DNA from: Amborella trichopoda
Lineage: Eukaryota > Streptophyta > Magnoliopsida > Amborellales > Amborellaceae
Assembly (NCBI RefSeq): GCF_000471905.2
Contig: NW_006499848.1
Span: forward strand, 3,357,007 to 3,421,006
Length of the DNA stretch: 64,000 nt
Direction of reading: 5' to 3'
This document shows, one piece after another, positions 23,901 through 35,646 of the stretch (its first letter is position 1; every line of letters begins with the position of its first letter). The position numbers and the translations under genes were made by a program. The notes below the pieces were generated by a model. It was not told the DNA's origin, made no database searches, and saw only the letters and a program-made list of their open reading frames with translations.

Positions 23901-26900
23901 TAACAAATCCAAGATCTTAAAAACCTTGATGCCATTAAACTAATTTTCTTTAAACAAAGAAAATATCTACAATTTTTATGCTTGAAAATATAAATACGAT
24001 ATAATTAAATATGACTAGAAACAAAAAGAGAGTGCCGGAGATTACCTCAATCGGGCTTAATATTGTCCACACCGAATCTCCTCTTTCCGATGGTGCTCAG
24101 GATCTATGATCGGTCTCTTGATTCTCCTACATATGGCAAAACCCTCTCAATGGCATATGGATCTCGTTCTAAAGCCAACCACCTAATGCCTTATTGCCCT
24201 AGTCTTACTCAAACCCATTTGGCTTGATCTTTGGAGAGATGAGAGATAGATCAAAGAGAGAGGGAGAGATCTACTAGCAAGGGGATCATCCCCTTTGTCA
24301 CCCAAAAATCAAACCACCACAAGTTAACCTTAGCTTCGGGGTGCCACCTAGAAACGAGAGAGAGATGACTTGGGCGTGCCCTTTTGGCCTTGAGAGAGAT
24401 TTTGGTTGGGGTATGTTCCCCTTAGAAAAATTTGGGAGAGATCTTGAAGCCCTAGGTGGGGCGTGCCACCTAGAAACGAGAGAGATGACTTGGGCGTGCC
24501 CTTTTGACCTTGAGAGAGATTTTGGTTGGGGTATGTTCCCCTTAGAAAAAACTTGGGAGAGATCTTGAAGCCCTAGGTGGGCCGTGCCACCTATAAAGAG
24601 ATATTTGAGAGAGAGAAAGATAAGAAAAAATAAGTGTAGAGATTTTATGAGGTGGGAGAGCCTATTTTTATAGATTTTCTATGCCTTGGGGTTTGCCTCA
24701 ATTCGTATGGTCAAATCTTGAACGTCAATCTCAGGAGACTTGTGGGGTGAGAGATTTGAGTCATCCACCTCTTTGGTCCACCATCAAAATTCAAAGAGAT
24801 GAGTTAGAGCCTTATCCTCCCTTTCCTAGATCTATTCCTATCAAATCTTTAAATAAATATTTTTTTCTTGGTTCAAACAATCTTGATCAAAGATTTACTA
24901 AATATTCAACCTTATCATGTAAATTGGTTATACCCAAAAGAAAAGCCAACAAACAAGGGGATAACTATCACCCAATCTTGGAGAACAAGTTAGTCCTTTT
25001 GGGTGGGGCCTGCCACCCTTTGGTGACCACACATGGGCCCCACCCAATCCCACATGTTCTAAATTGGGCCCCCATATTCATGAAAGGTACCATATAATTT
25101 TAGAAAATATTTTATTTTATATTCAAAATTTTTAAATCTTATATTTTATTTAGAATTGTTAAATCTTACATTTTAAGGTGTGAACCTTATATAATTGTTT
25201 CCTTAATCCGTGGTTTCATTTACTTCAAGTTGTCAATTATTTCAGAAATACTGTATCATCGTATAATTGAGTAAAAATCTCAAATATGGTGTTTTTTTGT
25301 GAATTCCTTCTATATTAGGGCCCTATTTTGTAATATCAATCATTTTGTTGGAAAAAGAACATTTATTTGTTCAAATAACATTTTACTCGTTTGCAAATTC
25401 CCTTAATCCAGTGTGGTTGAAAATTAAAAAAAAACTGAATTTTCAGGTGTAAGAATTACATGGTTTTCCAAAGTACAAATGCTTATATGTATATTGTGGA
25501 TGCATAAAGCCATATCTCTTTGTTCTTCTCTCCAATGTACAATGACGTTTTCGATTTAGTCTGAATGCTTCATGTTTCATATGCCTCTTCTTTCTTTTAG
25601 TTTATTTTGTTTTTTCATTGTCTTGGTGTTTGATGCATATAGGCCACGTCTGGTTTGGGCAAAGCAGCAGCTCACGCTCTTTCAATGGAACGTTACTTTG
25701 TAATTCTTGGTAAGATTTTGTTATAATTTAATCTTGTTATTATTTGACATTAAGCATGATCCTCGTCAAACCATGAACTGGGTGATGTCGATTGAATTCA
25801 AATTACTTTAATTATTAATTTTTTAATGGAACTCTTGGTCCACTCTGATCACTGTCTATGTTAAACATTACTGTTAGACCTTTTGGCTTTTGTATTTTTT
25901 CTTTTTATTTCTTAATAATTTTATTATGGTTTTTTAGACCTTTTTCTTCCCCTGAAATAAATCTATTCTATGTTTTAGTAGAATCCATCAATGCAATGTT
26001 TATGGCCTGCAATTCATGACTCTAGTTGGGGTGGCATCAATTCATTTGGCAGAGTTCTTGTCATCTTTAAAAACAGAATTGAAATGAGATCACTGTATTT
26101 TGCACCACTAGAGTCTTACTCTGCCAGATAAATCTTATGCACGCTAGGGCATTTAATAATAGATGGGGGTATTTAGCTCTAAAGGCATATTAATCTCCAT
26201 ATAACTTCTTCAACTTTCTGGATCTATCTTTTACTAATTCCATAGAGAATTTTGATCCTTTTCTTACACATTGATCTTGAATTTATATTAGTTCTCCTTT
26301 TTATTGGTCAATCGAGATTATCTGTTATGCATTTTTCACAATGTTGCGTAGTCTTTGTTTGTTACGGCTTGTTTGCCATCTGGAATCAAGTTCCCTTGCA
26401 ACGATGTTTTAAGACGTAATTTTGTGAGTGATGAGATTAGCATGCTAAACATTATAAGTAATCAAATCAGAATTTGGTTAGAATTTGATAATAAAGCAGG
26501 CAGCCATTCAAAACTACGCAACATAGAAAATCATGGGATGGAATATGCACTCCTCAACATAGTAATGCTTCCATGTGTTGTATTTACATATAGCCATTAA
26601 ACTTGCACCTATCATACATTTCTTCTCTTTCCTTTTTACTGGTAATTGGTAAATATGGAAATCTTGAACCCACAAAATCTGGTGTAGGTATACGATGTGA
26701 AGAGCTCAAAGAGTTGACGGTTCACATTAGCTCTGATACCCAGTATTACAATCTAATGAATTTGATTTTGGTTACAAGTATGATGCCTTGTTTGATTTAG
26801 GATGAGTTCTGTAGTCATGCATATTCCCTGTCTAAATTTTTTTGTTCTTTGCCATATTGGTAGCTGGCCGTTCAGATCACCTCCTATCCAAGGTAAATCC

Positions 26901-29340
26901 CTAGGCCAAAGTCCAAAAGCCCAAAGCGACATAGTTCTATCTTTTTGTGTCCTCAGGTCTCTGCCAATTGTGGAACAGACCATTGAAGAAATCAAGCAAC
27001 AGCAAGAAGATGCTCACCTAAAAGCATTTCAAGTAGATGTGTCTTCCTTAGCTTCAATACTGAATTTCAAGAATTCCGTTCAACAATGGCTTTGTGATTT
27101 ACACATGCATCCTTCTATTCAACTTCTGGTAAACAATGCTGGAATATTGGCAACATCCCGGAGATTCACAGCTGAAGGCTATGATAAGTAACTACCGGAG
27201 CTTTTCCTGGGAATAAATGTTTGTAGATCATTAAGTCTCTCTTTGGGTTGCTCAAAATACTCTCCCTCTCATGTGATGTTCTGTTTCATATTTCCAATCC
27301 AGGATGATGGGGACTAATTACATGGGTGCATTTTCCATGGCCAATGTACTTTTGCCACTACTCAAGAACAGTTCTAAACCCTCACGAATAGTTAATGTCA
27401 CATCTTTCACCCATCATTGTGGTAAGCTCTTTCCTGCCCCTCTTTTTTGCAATGCTATGTATGTCCAAACCATCTTTGATTAAAACAATGGATATATTAT
27501 CGATATGCTCATTGTATTAGCTATCCTTTAGCAAGTCGCAAATATCTCATTCTAAACTATGTTTTTTATTATTCCTGCAGTGTCTGGTGCACAGTTCGAT
27601 GAGGAGTCATTGGCTGGCAGGAATTTGCAGCATTTATCAAGTGGAAAATCATATCCATTGTCTCGCATTTATGAGTACTCAAAATGTGGGTACTTTTCTC
27701 CCTGGAATTAGGGAAAGTTTTGTACTTTTTACAACTGGGGTGGTTTTAATTCATTGCATGCCTCCGTGCTTTTCATAAGAACACTAATGCGACATTATTT
27801 TCTTCTCTTGATGCTTAACAGTATGTGTACTTCTGTTCTCATATGAGCTCCATAGGCAGCTTTTCCTAGCGGATCCTTCTCATCACATCTCGGTCATGTA
27901 CGTGTTGAGACAAATCCAGTCCATTCATTTTCTGTCTTTTGCTATCTTGTATTTTATATTTTTTCTGTTAATTCTGCAACACAAATCTCCACAAATTGTT
28001 TCCTACAAAGATATAATGGGTGATGAATGAAAACTTGTTTTGAGTGAGAGAAATTCAATCGAGTAAAATTGACTAGTCAGGTGCCCTATAAGTGAAAATT
28101 TTGGGATATACTGATGAAAAAAAAAAAAACTTGGATATTTCCGGAGTTTTCTTGCATATAATTTTCTTTCTTGAATGATCGCTCCCAATGTGGTAGCAGT
28201 GTGACTGGACTTAGGTGATGAGTAGGTTCAATTCCCCTAATTCTTTAAACAAAAAAAAAGGGAAAAAAACTCGACGATTGATGGCATTGATCAAGACCTA
28301 TTTAAGTTTTTGAATACTCAACATATCTTGTCAATTTCATTGATGTGGGGTTGCTAAAAAACGTAAATTACTGCTTCGATAAAAGTTGTTTGAGCTAACA
28401 TTGTTTGTGAATTTTGTTTGGCTAACAGGGCCGCTGATCCTGGGGTCGTAAGAACTAACATCATGAGGGAGGTCCCTCAAAGTTTAGCAGAGCTTGCCTA
28501 TACTGCTTTGGATCTTCTGTGTGTTCTGAACTCTCCTGAAAGTGGGGTGCAATCTATTATCGATGCAGCCCTTGCACCTCCAGTAAGTGTTTCTTTCTTG
28601 TGTTCTTAGTGAATTTTGAACTTCTCAAGTCACTTGTTTGGCTGGGACAGAAAGCTTGGTGCACGGTAGAGAGCTCAAAAAAGATGATAATTTTGGAATA
28701 CTCCTTAAGTGTGTTCTGTTGTGAAATGAATATTGCAACTGGTTCAGTAATAAAAGTAAAAGTTTCCACTAGCTTTCAGGGCAAAATGAACCATTTCATG
28801 GTTTTAGATATTGAGAAAAATGGCCCTACACACCCGATCTTGATGGGAGGCAGATAGAGAGCTCTGTACTTTTTCTGTAACTTTGAATTTGAGCTATTTT
28901 GGTGAGTGTGTTTTCTGTTAGTTTTTTATTTGTCCATCTCGAAGTCCATTGAGAAGACACATTCACATCTTGTTATAAAAAGTGTGGTGATCTCTTTCAT
29001 CACCTACTGAAAAGCAATGGCTGTTTTGTAAAAGTTGTGCAAAAATCAAAATACAATTTATCATGTATTTTTGTATGATTGCATTTTTTTGGTTGCATCA
29101 GCTAAATTGCATTTATGATTTTACCATAACTAATTTACACCTCTACTAATGCTCGTTTTGTGCTCTCAGGAAGCATCTGGACATTACTTTTTTGGAGGAA
29201 AAGGCAGGACGCTTGAGTCGACCTTTCTTTCTTATGACCCGAAGCTATCAAAAGAGCTTTGGATAAGTTCCAATAATTTGCTTCAGAAAGCTCAACTTAC
29301 ATTACAGAAATCGGGGGAAATTTCCAGAACATCTGATTAA
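20736..29340 (+). CDS. DHRSX-like short-chain dehydrogenase/reductase (complete, 9 exons)
   Basis: Predicted 372-aa NAD(P)-dependent oxidoreductase of the SDR superfamily, close to plant proteins annotated as dehydrogenase/reductase SDR family member on chromosome X-like; the substrate is unknown. Exons: 20736-20924, 25643-25709, 26864-26892, 26979-27187, 27303-27421, 27581-27685, 27822-27897, 28429-28582, 29170-29340; all junctions keep phase. The start context is GCCATGG. Residues about 17-37 are hydrophobic (MGILWTLAVIFSQLRLLF) and may anchor the protein in a membrane. The Rossmann glycine motif TGATSGLG is at 62-69, NNAG at 147-150, the catalytic Ser region VNVTS near 199, YEYSK at 235-239 and ADPGVVRTN further on. 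All catalytic motifs are intact. Intron 1 (4.7 kb) is swollen by repeats. Exon 3 is only 29 nt. Confidence 0.9.
21585..21952. repeat. Family A MITE in reductase intron 1
   Basis: It starts gggtgtggtttgcataaggt and ends gtgtgaaccttatataa. It adjoins the foldback element. A 26-bp piece of its right end (acattttaaggtgtgaacct onward) recurs on the far side of the foldback at 25168-25193. Confidence 0.72.
21966..23285 (+). repeat. Left LTR-like arm of the foldback
   Basis: It contains imperfect short repeats of ggcttcaagatctctccc and gggcacaccccaaccaaaat, and a CT-rich stretch. It ends before the primer site at 23286. Outer boundary approximate. Confidence 0.65.
23744..25119 (-). repeat. Right LTR-like arm of the foldback
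   Basis: Inverted copy of the left arm with many small differences, an extra repeat of cttgggcgtgcccttttg (near 24370 and 24490), and about 80 extra bases near 24960-25070. Outer boundary approximate. Confidence 0.65.
25643..29340 (+). CDS. Reductase exons 2-9
   Basis: Exons 2 and 3 give ATSGLGKAAAHALS, then VILAGRSDHLLSK. Exon 4 begins at 26979 after a weak acceptor, gtggaacag; an earlier cctcag at 26956 would add 22 nt and break the frame. Exon 5 carries NYMGAF and VNVTSF, exon 6 ends in YEYSK, and exon 7 gives LCVLLFSYELHRQL. Exon 8 has the ADPG turn. Exon 9 ends with GEISRTSD and TAA at 29338-29340. Confidence 0.87.
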
Positions 29341-29695
29341 ACAAATAAGGGTAAGTTTTGATGAATCTTTCAAAATTTTGTTAAGCTAGAATTTGAATAA
29401 TAATTATAGGAAAACCTCAATCTCATAAACTATTATGGTTGTTTTGTGAGATATCAATCTCATGAACTGCTCTGTTATGGGAACCTCAATCCCATAAACT
29501 ATTATGCTCTTGGACAAGTTATTTGTCAGCCTTTTACTTCACTTGTTTTGGGATACTATGAATCGTTTGGAAAGCATACAAGGCTATAACCCACTTATCG
29601 TTGCAATAATGCTGCCATCTGCCTAGTGGTTGTGATGGAACTGCCTTTATCCATGCAAACTCAACCTTTTTAATTGCTTGGTGTAACAGTGGGCT

Positions 29696-29734
<39 letters not shown>

Positions 29735-29915
29735 GGGAGGGAGGGAGAGATCCCAGTGGTTGTCTTATGATGCATTAGAGAGAGAGAGAGGGAGGGAACG
29801 ATCCCAGTGGTTTTCTTATCATGCATTTCAAACTTAACATCTGTAATTTTTTATGAATGACTGATATATCTGTAAACTTCTTCGCATCTATTGTAGTTTG
29901 GTCAACATTTGAAAC
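29341..29915. other. 3' flank of the reductase gene with GA microsatellites
   Basis: The likely 3' untranslated region. A near-duplicate aacctcaatctcataaactattatg motif occurs at 29410-29505. A GA microsatellite runs at 29698-29731 and a shorter one at 29777-29790. Confidence 0.6.
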
Positions 29916-30379
29916 CAATGTTTTTAAACTCGGCTCAGGCCTCGAACTTGGCCCTGGCCTATGTAATTCAGCTGAATCCGAGTGGATTTGGCTGAGTAAA
30001 GTACAAAACCCAAAAAATTTACTAAATAAAAATTGCTAAAAATAAAATACATTTTAAAAAATGAAATAAAACCGAAAATGCCCAAATATGCTGAAAAAGT
30101 CATGAAAGATGGATTTAGAAAATTTTGATTTATGGTTGTCGGCATTTCGGAAAGATTAAAAAAAAAAGAGGGAACTACAAAAATATGGCGTATGACAGAA
30201 AAAGCTCACAAGTCATTGCAAAAACATCCAAATTACACATACAATATGTACACATTGATCCCGTGATGATATACAATTTTTATGTTTTTTTATTTGTTTA
30301 ATATGCTCGAGTTGTACCCAGGTACTCAGCTCGGCAAGGGACCAAGTCTGAGTGGACTTGGCCGAGTGGTTAAACACTG
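29916..30379. repeat. hAT-type MITE (family C), 464 bp
   Basis: Ends CAATGTTTTTAAACTCGGCT and, inverted, CAGTGTTTAACCACTCGGCC. The flanks TTTGAAAC (29908-29915) and TTGGAAAC (30380-30387) match at 7 of 8 bases, as expected for hAT transposition. The ends are GC-rich, the centre is A/T-rich, and there is no transposase. Confidence 0.82.
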
Positions 30380-30888
30380 TTGGAAACTATGGCTAGTTTA
30401 TACTCTCTAACTCATTTTGAACTGTTGGTAGTTTAATACTTTAATAGGTGCTTGTAGACACTGCTTCTAACTGCTATTTGCGATGTAGTTGAAAGGATAT
30501 TTTGAATGTTGATCTGAAGCAGTTTAGCGAGAAAGACGAGTGGACTTTGAGGCAGTGCCCCCAATACCAGTGAGGGATATAGGAAACTGAAGAGCCAAAT
30601 TGTTTTTTAGCCACTTTAAATTCAATTTTGTGTAAAAAGCATTTCTTGAGAGATTTTAGGAGACTTTTAGTAAACTGAAGAGTCAGAGCTTTATGTGGCC
30701 ACCATAACATTTTTGTACATAAAGGAATGTCTTGGCTAGTTTCTCTATGCCTAGATGTTTTTTTTTATTTAAATGTTGGCCAGAAATTATTTTTGGTCAG
30801 CTATTTTGTTTATAGCAGTTGAATTGTACTGCATGAAAATGTATTAGTCCATGAAGTTTTTCGTATGTGGTGATTGGTCATAACTAGT

Positions 30889-31560
30889 TCATCATCATCA
30901 TCAAAGTTTTTTTCTAATTATTTTGGGTCAGCTACATGAATCGTGATCTACTATTCTGCTCTATCAAGGCTATACACTCACCTTTTTTAGCGGTGATTCA
31001 GTGGGGAGAGGGCCTCTACCCTTGATAGAAATTGAGCCTAGGATGCAGTGTTGCAAATCGTCAAGCGCTAACCAATTAAGCTTGGGCTTTTTTCTTAAAG
31101 TGGTATGTCAGTGGGGATTTGGCTTCTGCCTTTTAGTGACAATGGAGTCAAAGACTTCACCATGGGGTTCGGCAATATTACTACCAAAACGCTCTTGCTT
31201 TTTAGTGAGAATGGAGTCAGAGATTTCACCATGATGCTCGGCAATATTACTATCAAAATTCCACGCCATTCTCGCCATACACTCACTTATCCAAAAAAAA
31301 GGTCATACATTCTGTAAGATTATAAGACCCTTTATATATTTTTTACTACTTTCAATCATGTCTTTTCGGGTTTATTGTTGGTCTTTTTTTAGCCAATCCA
31401 CTTGATCTAACTTGAACCTCTTAACAAGTGTTGTATTGGGTTTGCGTTGCATATCATCTGTACATTAAGTCTATTTTATCTCAACTTATTGCTTATTGGA
31501 ACCACATCTAAGTTTTCTTGAAGGTAATTCATTTTGAATTTTGTCCCTTCTTTTGTTGCC
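30889..31560 (+). repeat. RTE-type LINE 3' end fragment with a SINE-like insertion
   Basis: It begins catcatcatcatcaaag and includes attattttgggtcagctaca and tctgctctatcaagg, the familiar 3' region of plant RTE LINEs. The same block recurs at 63126-63800. It is interrupted at 30982-31273. No reverse transcriptase remains. Confidence 0.6.
30982..31273 (-). mobile_element. tRNA-related SINE-like insertion
   Basis: Flanked by 13-bp repeats gctatacactcac (30969-30981) and gccatacactcac (31274-31286), one mismatch. On the minus strand it has an A-box-like agcttaattggttagcgc (about 31065-31082) and a B-box-like taggctcaatttc (31028-31040), the internal promoter parts of a tRNA. Near 30983 is an A tract (ctaaaaaagg). 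An upstream part (31130-31270) contains a roughly 66-bp unit twice. It does not fold as a full tRNA gene by eye, so it is called SINE-like. Confidence 0.5.
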
Positions 31561-32224
31561 ACCCATCAATTTCAACATCTACATCTCAGCGACACTCATC
31601 TTTTGGGCATATATTGTTTCTTGACTGTTCAAATTCCGTCTCATAAAACAAAGTTGATCTTAAAACAGTTGTATAGAACTTGTCCTCCAGCATCATAGAT
31701 CCTACCTAGTTAATGACTGCAATATTTTGAGAATTATATGATTAGTTTTCAATACCCTAGGGAAACTGCAGCAGTTATTTTGGAGGTCCGCAACAGGCGG
31801 AATATAGCCTAGTCTGATGTGCTTTCATGTCTTCCATTTTGACACCCAGCAGTCTGATGTGCTTTCATGTCTTCCATTTTGCCACCCAATGGTTTTAGTG
31901 GTCACACCTAAATCATCAACGCATGCCATATAATCGATGCTTAAAGGGGGTGATTAATTTACCCGAAACTTTCCATTGTTTTGGGTATGATTACTGAAAA
32001 TAATATTCATGTCACGTAATAGTCTACACGATATATTTTTAAGTAGTATTGGTCAGAGTTCTAAGCTTGTGGGAATGTAGGGTTGGATATTGTATTAAGG
32101 CATCATCCGCCAACCCCATTCCCATATCTTTTAAAAATATTTGTTTGTTAATACAAAAGTTAAACCCTCTATTAGTGAACTTTTATGTGCTTACACACTT
32201 CAGCAATTATTACTTATGGATTAC

Positions 32225-32430
32225 TCAAAGGAAAGTAAAAAAACCTATTTGTTTTTAGTATAAGGAGGTCGTAATCACTATTAACATTATACGTCAAATC
32301 TGACGGTTAGGAGTTTTCCATTAATTGAGCTCAAAGTTCAAAGAGAAAGTTTTTAGACCCCTCTACCCAAAGCCGTTGAATTTCACATTTGATCACTATG
32401 GTTGATTATAACCTTCCTGTGCGAAACCTC
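32225..32430. repeat. Family B MITE, degraded copy
   Basis: Retains ggattactcaaaggaaag, ttagtataaggaggtcgtaa and, at the right, gattataaccttcctgtgcg, the inverted family ends. Borders are uncertain. Confidence 0.55.
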
Positions 32431-32751
32431 ATATTCCTTAACTCGCACCTCAAATTTCGTAACACAATCAAACAAGATGCAAAGAGAGCATAGAAACACA
32501 ACAAAGTGCTATACAAATATAAGCAATGCCATCGAGTAGCATTATGTTTCACACAAGTTTGCCGAGCAGTTCCAAATTTAGACTATAAGCAATTCACAAA
32601 CATTAGAAATCATCTTGATAAACATTAATGGGAAAGTCGGGCATCACTTTTCAAGCTACAAAAGCTTGTTATATTTCAAGCAGCAGAATGTCTAAACCTC
32701 GCTACATGGAAGATATAGGCATAGACAACATTGAGATTAACTAATCGAAAA

Positions 32752-33094
32752 AGTTTATATAAGAATTAAGGTGCACCTGAAAAATAGGTTTGTTTTGGTA
32801 TTGGAAACCCCCTTAATCATCTCGACATCAAGATGAATGAATATGAAAAGAAAAAAAAAATTTTGAATCCCAAAAATAGTGTGTCTTGAAACATATTATA
32901 TGGACCGTCTATTTTTTAGATTTTCATATGTTTATGATCTACTTTATTTAAACCATTTTTCAAATTTAAAAATTTATAATTAGAGATAAAAATAGGTTCT
33001 CAAAATTACATTTATGATAAATTTTAGAGGTGTGCCTTAATTGGATTGTTTAAGGGCAAACTTATGCGTACCACACCCTTAACTTATTAACGTG
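32752..33094. repeat. Family A MITE, 340-bp copy
   Basis: Starts near tttatataagaattaaggtg and ends gggcaaacttatgcgtaccacacc. The core is ccgtctattttttagatttt. Confidence 0.7.
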
Positions 33095-33189
33095 TTACCC
33101 CAATTCAACTATCAGAGTGAAATGATACATAAAAATGGAGAAAAAACATGGGAACAACTACAAAACAAAGTAATAATTACACATAGAAG

Positions 33190-33960
33190 AGGGAGATTGT
33201 ATTGAAATTGTCTTTGGCACACGAAGGTCACAAATACTCCTGGCTTCATATTGGATGGCTTGGAGTATGTTAAGAAGTTTCGGAAATATTTGTTTGAGCT
33301 GTGAGACTATTCAAAGATACACTCACAACTATCCGATTTGAACTCAAATGGACAAGAATGATTGTGAAAGGTCTCTTGAATGAAAAGTCTTTTTATATAT
33401 TTTTCCTAGAAGAGGAACATAGGTATCTAGAGTTTGATGAAAGGGAGACACACTGGGGTTTAAATAGAGAAGTGTACATTTGGAGTGAGAGGCAAGCTTT
33501 CTATACTTTCCTTAATGTATAAGTGTTTTATACTTCCCCTCATCTAGCCATCAGATTTGAATGAACAGTTGAGATGAATCCAATTCCAATGTCTACCACT
33601 GTTTTATTTTTTATTTTTTATTTTTTCAACAATTAATTTTGACACCAAAATTTTGTCGTCCACTTTTCTCTGAAACCCACACTTGCAAAAATATAGAAAA
33701 GTATTATTGATAAAATAAAATGATCAAAATACTCTTGAAAGTTTCAGGGGTATTTTGATTATTTTATTTTATTAAAAATATTGTTTTTTATTTTTATTTT
33801 TTAGATGTGCTCCATCGAAATGATGGCACAACCAAAATTTACGCTCATATAATTTGTAGAATAAGAATTAAAAATAAAATATTTCGATACATCAAATAAT
33901 CAATGACTTATTTGATCTAACTTGAACGACTAGATCGGGGTATAAAACTTCTAACCTTTC
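33190..33960. repeat. Degraded family B copy, then an A/T-rich inverted-end element
   Basis: Positions 33190-33415 retain aggtcacaaatactcc and gaatgattgtgaaagg, the family B subterminal blocks. From about 33486 to 33960, the left gtgttttatacttcccctca and the right gatcggggtataaaacttct are inverted. In the middle, ttgatcaaaatactcttg resembles 17880. No gene seen. Confidence 0.45.
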
Positions 33961-34650
33961 CCTCGAGTGGGAGGGTGCGTTGAGCTGTAGGGAGCTCTTG
34001 AACTTAGGCTCATAGGCTTTCCAAACACCATTTGAATTAGGACATGGAGAGAGGGACGGTAACAAAAATCAAAAGACGTGGAAAGAGAGATGGTAACAAA
34101 AAAGAAAAGACGAGTGAGAGAATGGTAAAAAAAAAAAAAAAAAGCGAGAGGGAGTGCATGTGAAGAAATTGCAAGTGATGAGGTTTTAAAGGCATGTGGG
34201 CTTGGTGGGACTTTGAGGCCCGACTTGAACATAAAAAAAAAATACTGTCTTTGGAAGATATAGTTCCAACCTGCGATAAATCCAATCAAAACTTCATGTT
34301 TAATCAACAATTTTTAACTGTTTACAAAAATAGTTAGGAATTTGGATTACTGACCCAAACGTGGCTTAGTCATGGAGGTATTTTAGAAAAATAAAATTTT
34401 TATATGGGTTATGTTAATTTTAGATACTTTTATATCTTTGTTTTGTACATCAATAATTTTTAATAAATATAGATGCTCACATTATGGAGTAATTTAACAC
34501 AGTACTCAACAAAATTTAGACACTTATATACATTTTCTTTATACATGGACTTTTTTTTGTAGGGGCATTTTTTATCATTAAGATGGGTGTGACGTCATCT
34601 ACATGGGGTGTTATATCACTCATATGGAACATTACTAAAAATGAAATGTT

Positions 34651-35026
34651 TATATAAAGTTGAGGCTCTAAACAATCAAATCAGAGCCTACCTCAAAATT
34701 TTCACTATAAGAGGTTGTTTTGATGCCCATATATCCTCAAATTGATCATCTCGATATCAAGATGCATGAACACGAGAGAAAAATGGATTTTAAGTTTTTA
34801 AAATAGTATATTTTGTAACACAATTTTTAACCGTCAATTTTCAAGATTTTCAAGTTCTCACAGTCTGTCGATCTACACTATTTTTTGAAGCTTTAAACTT
34901 TATAAATAAAGATGAAAATACATTTAAGGCTATCACATAGATTTCCAATATTGAAACAACATTTCTCGAAACTATTTGAAGGTAGGCTGTAATTTGATTG
35001 TTCAAAGCCTAAGCTCTATACAAACT
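34651..35026. repeat. Family A2 MITE, about 376 bp
   Basis: Left end tataaagttgaggctctaaa and right end cctaagctctatacaaact are inverted, with conserved subterminal caatcaaatcagagcctacc. It gives the reference structure for the copies at 8432 and 35815. Confidence 0.7.
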
Positions 35027-35646
35027 GCAACGTTACTAACAATACCCCTATTAAAAAAATGTTTCATGTACAAAACAATGGTATAGAAGTGTCTAAAATT
35101 TGTTGAGTACAATGATAAATTTTCCATATTGTGAGTACCTTAACATAACCCTATATAAAAGGTATAAGTATAAAATAAAAAATATTAAGAGACATTTTTT
35201 TAAGGGTTGTAAGGCTGTAGCGTTATATATGATTTGTTTTAGTTGGTTTCTAAAGTTGTAAGGCTGCAGTGTACTATATTTATTTATTTTAGTTGAATGG
35301 TTTAAATTTGACACTGTCGAATAGTATCAAAATACGACATATCTTTTAACGTAATATCAAATCCATACCATCCAAATAAATTTGATAGTGTGGACTAGTG
35401 AGTTGATACACCCAATCAAGGTTGCAATTTTATGCACGTAAAAGGATATATTTATAAAATTTGTCCAAATTTAGAAAATGAGTGGGTTGATAAATGTTTG
35501 AAACCACTTATTTTTTGTTTCGCTGCAAGTAGGAGATGTGTTCAAACATTGGATATCCAAAACACTGTAAACTGAAAAATGACAACAAAAAGAAAAAAGA
35601 AAAAGAAAATACGCCTTTGAGAAAAATGTGATATTGGCAATTTAAA

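Larger units (their letters stand above)
21955..25159. mobile_element. 3.2-kb foldback of two head-to-head LTR units
   Basis: The left arm (about 21955-23500, plus) and right arm (about 23550-25159, minus) are inverted copies. Each arm has an LTR of about 1.3 kb ending in tttca/ttca, then a tRNA-Met-type primer site (ttagtatcagagct at 23286 on plus; its inverse agctctgatac at 23730-23740), then about 200 bp of leader. The leaders meet at a centre around 23470-23580, where a roughly 65-bp unit with tattttggagcattgatatg is repeated. No gag or pol is present. It lies in intron 1 of the reductase gene and would form a very long RNA hairpin in the pre-mRNA. Confidence 0.8.

Noticed and set aside
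26355..26800. Open frames in reductase intron 2
   Set aside because: They do not match the family, and exon phases join correctly without them.
33951..34310. 119-codon minus-strand frame
   Set aside because: Driven by homopolymers and A/T-rich DNA, with no domain or splice context.
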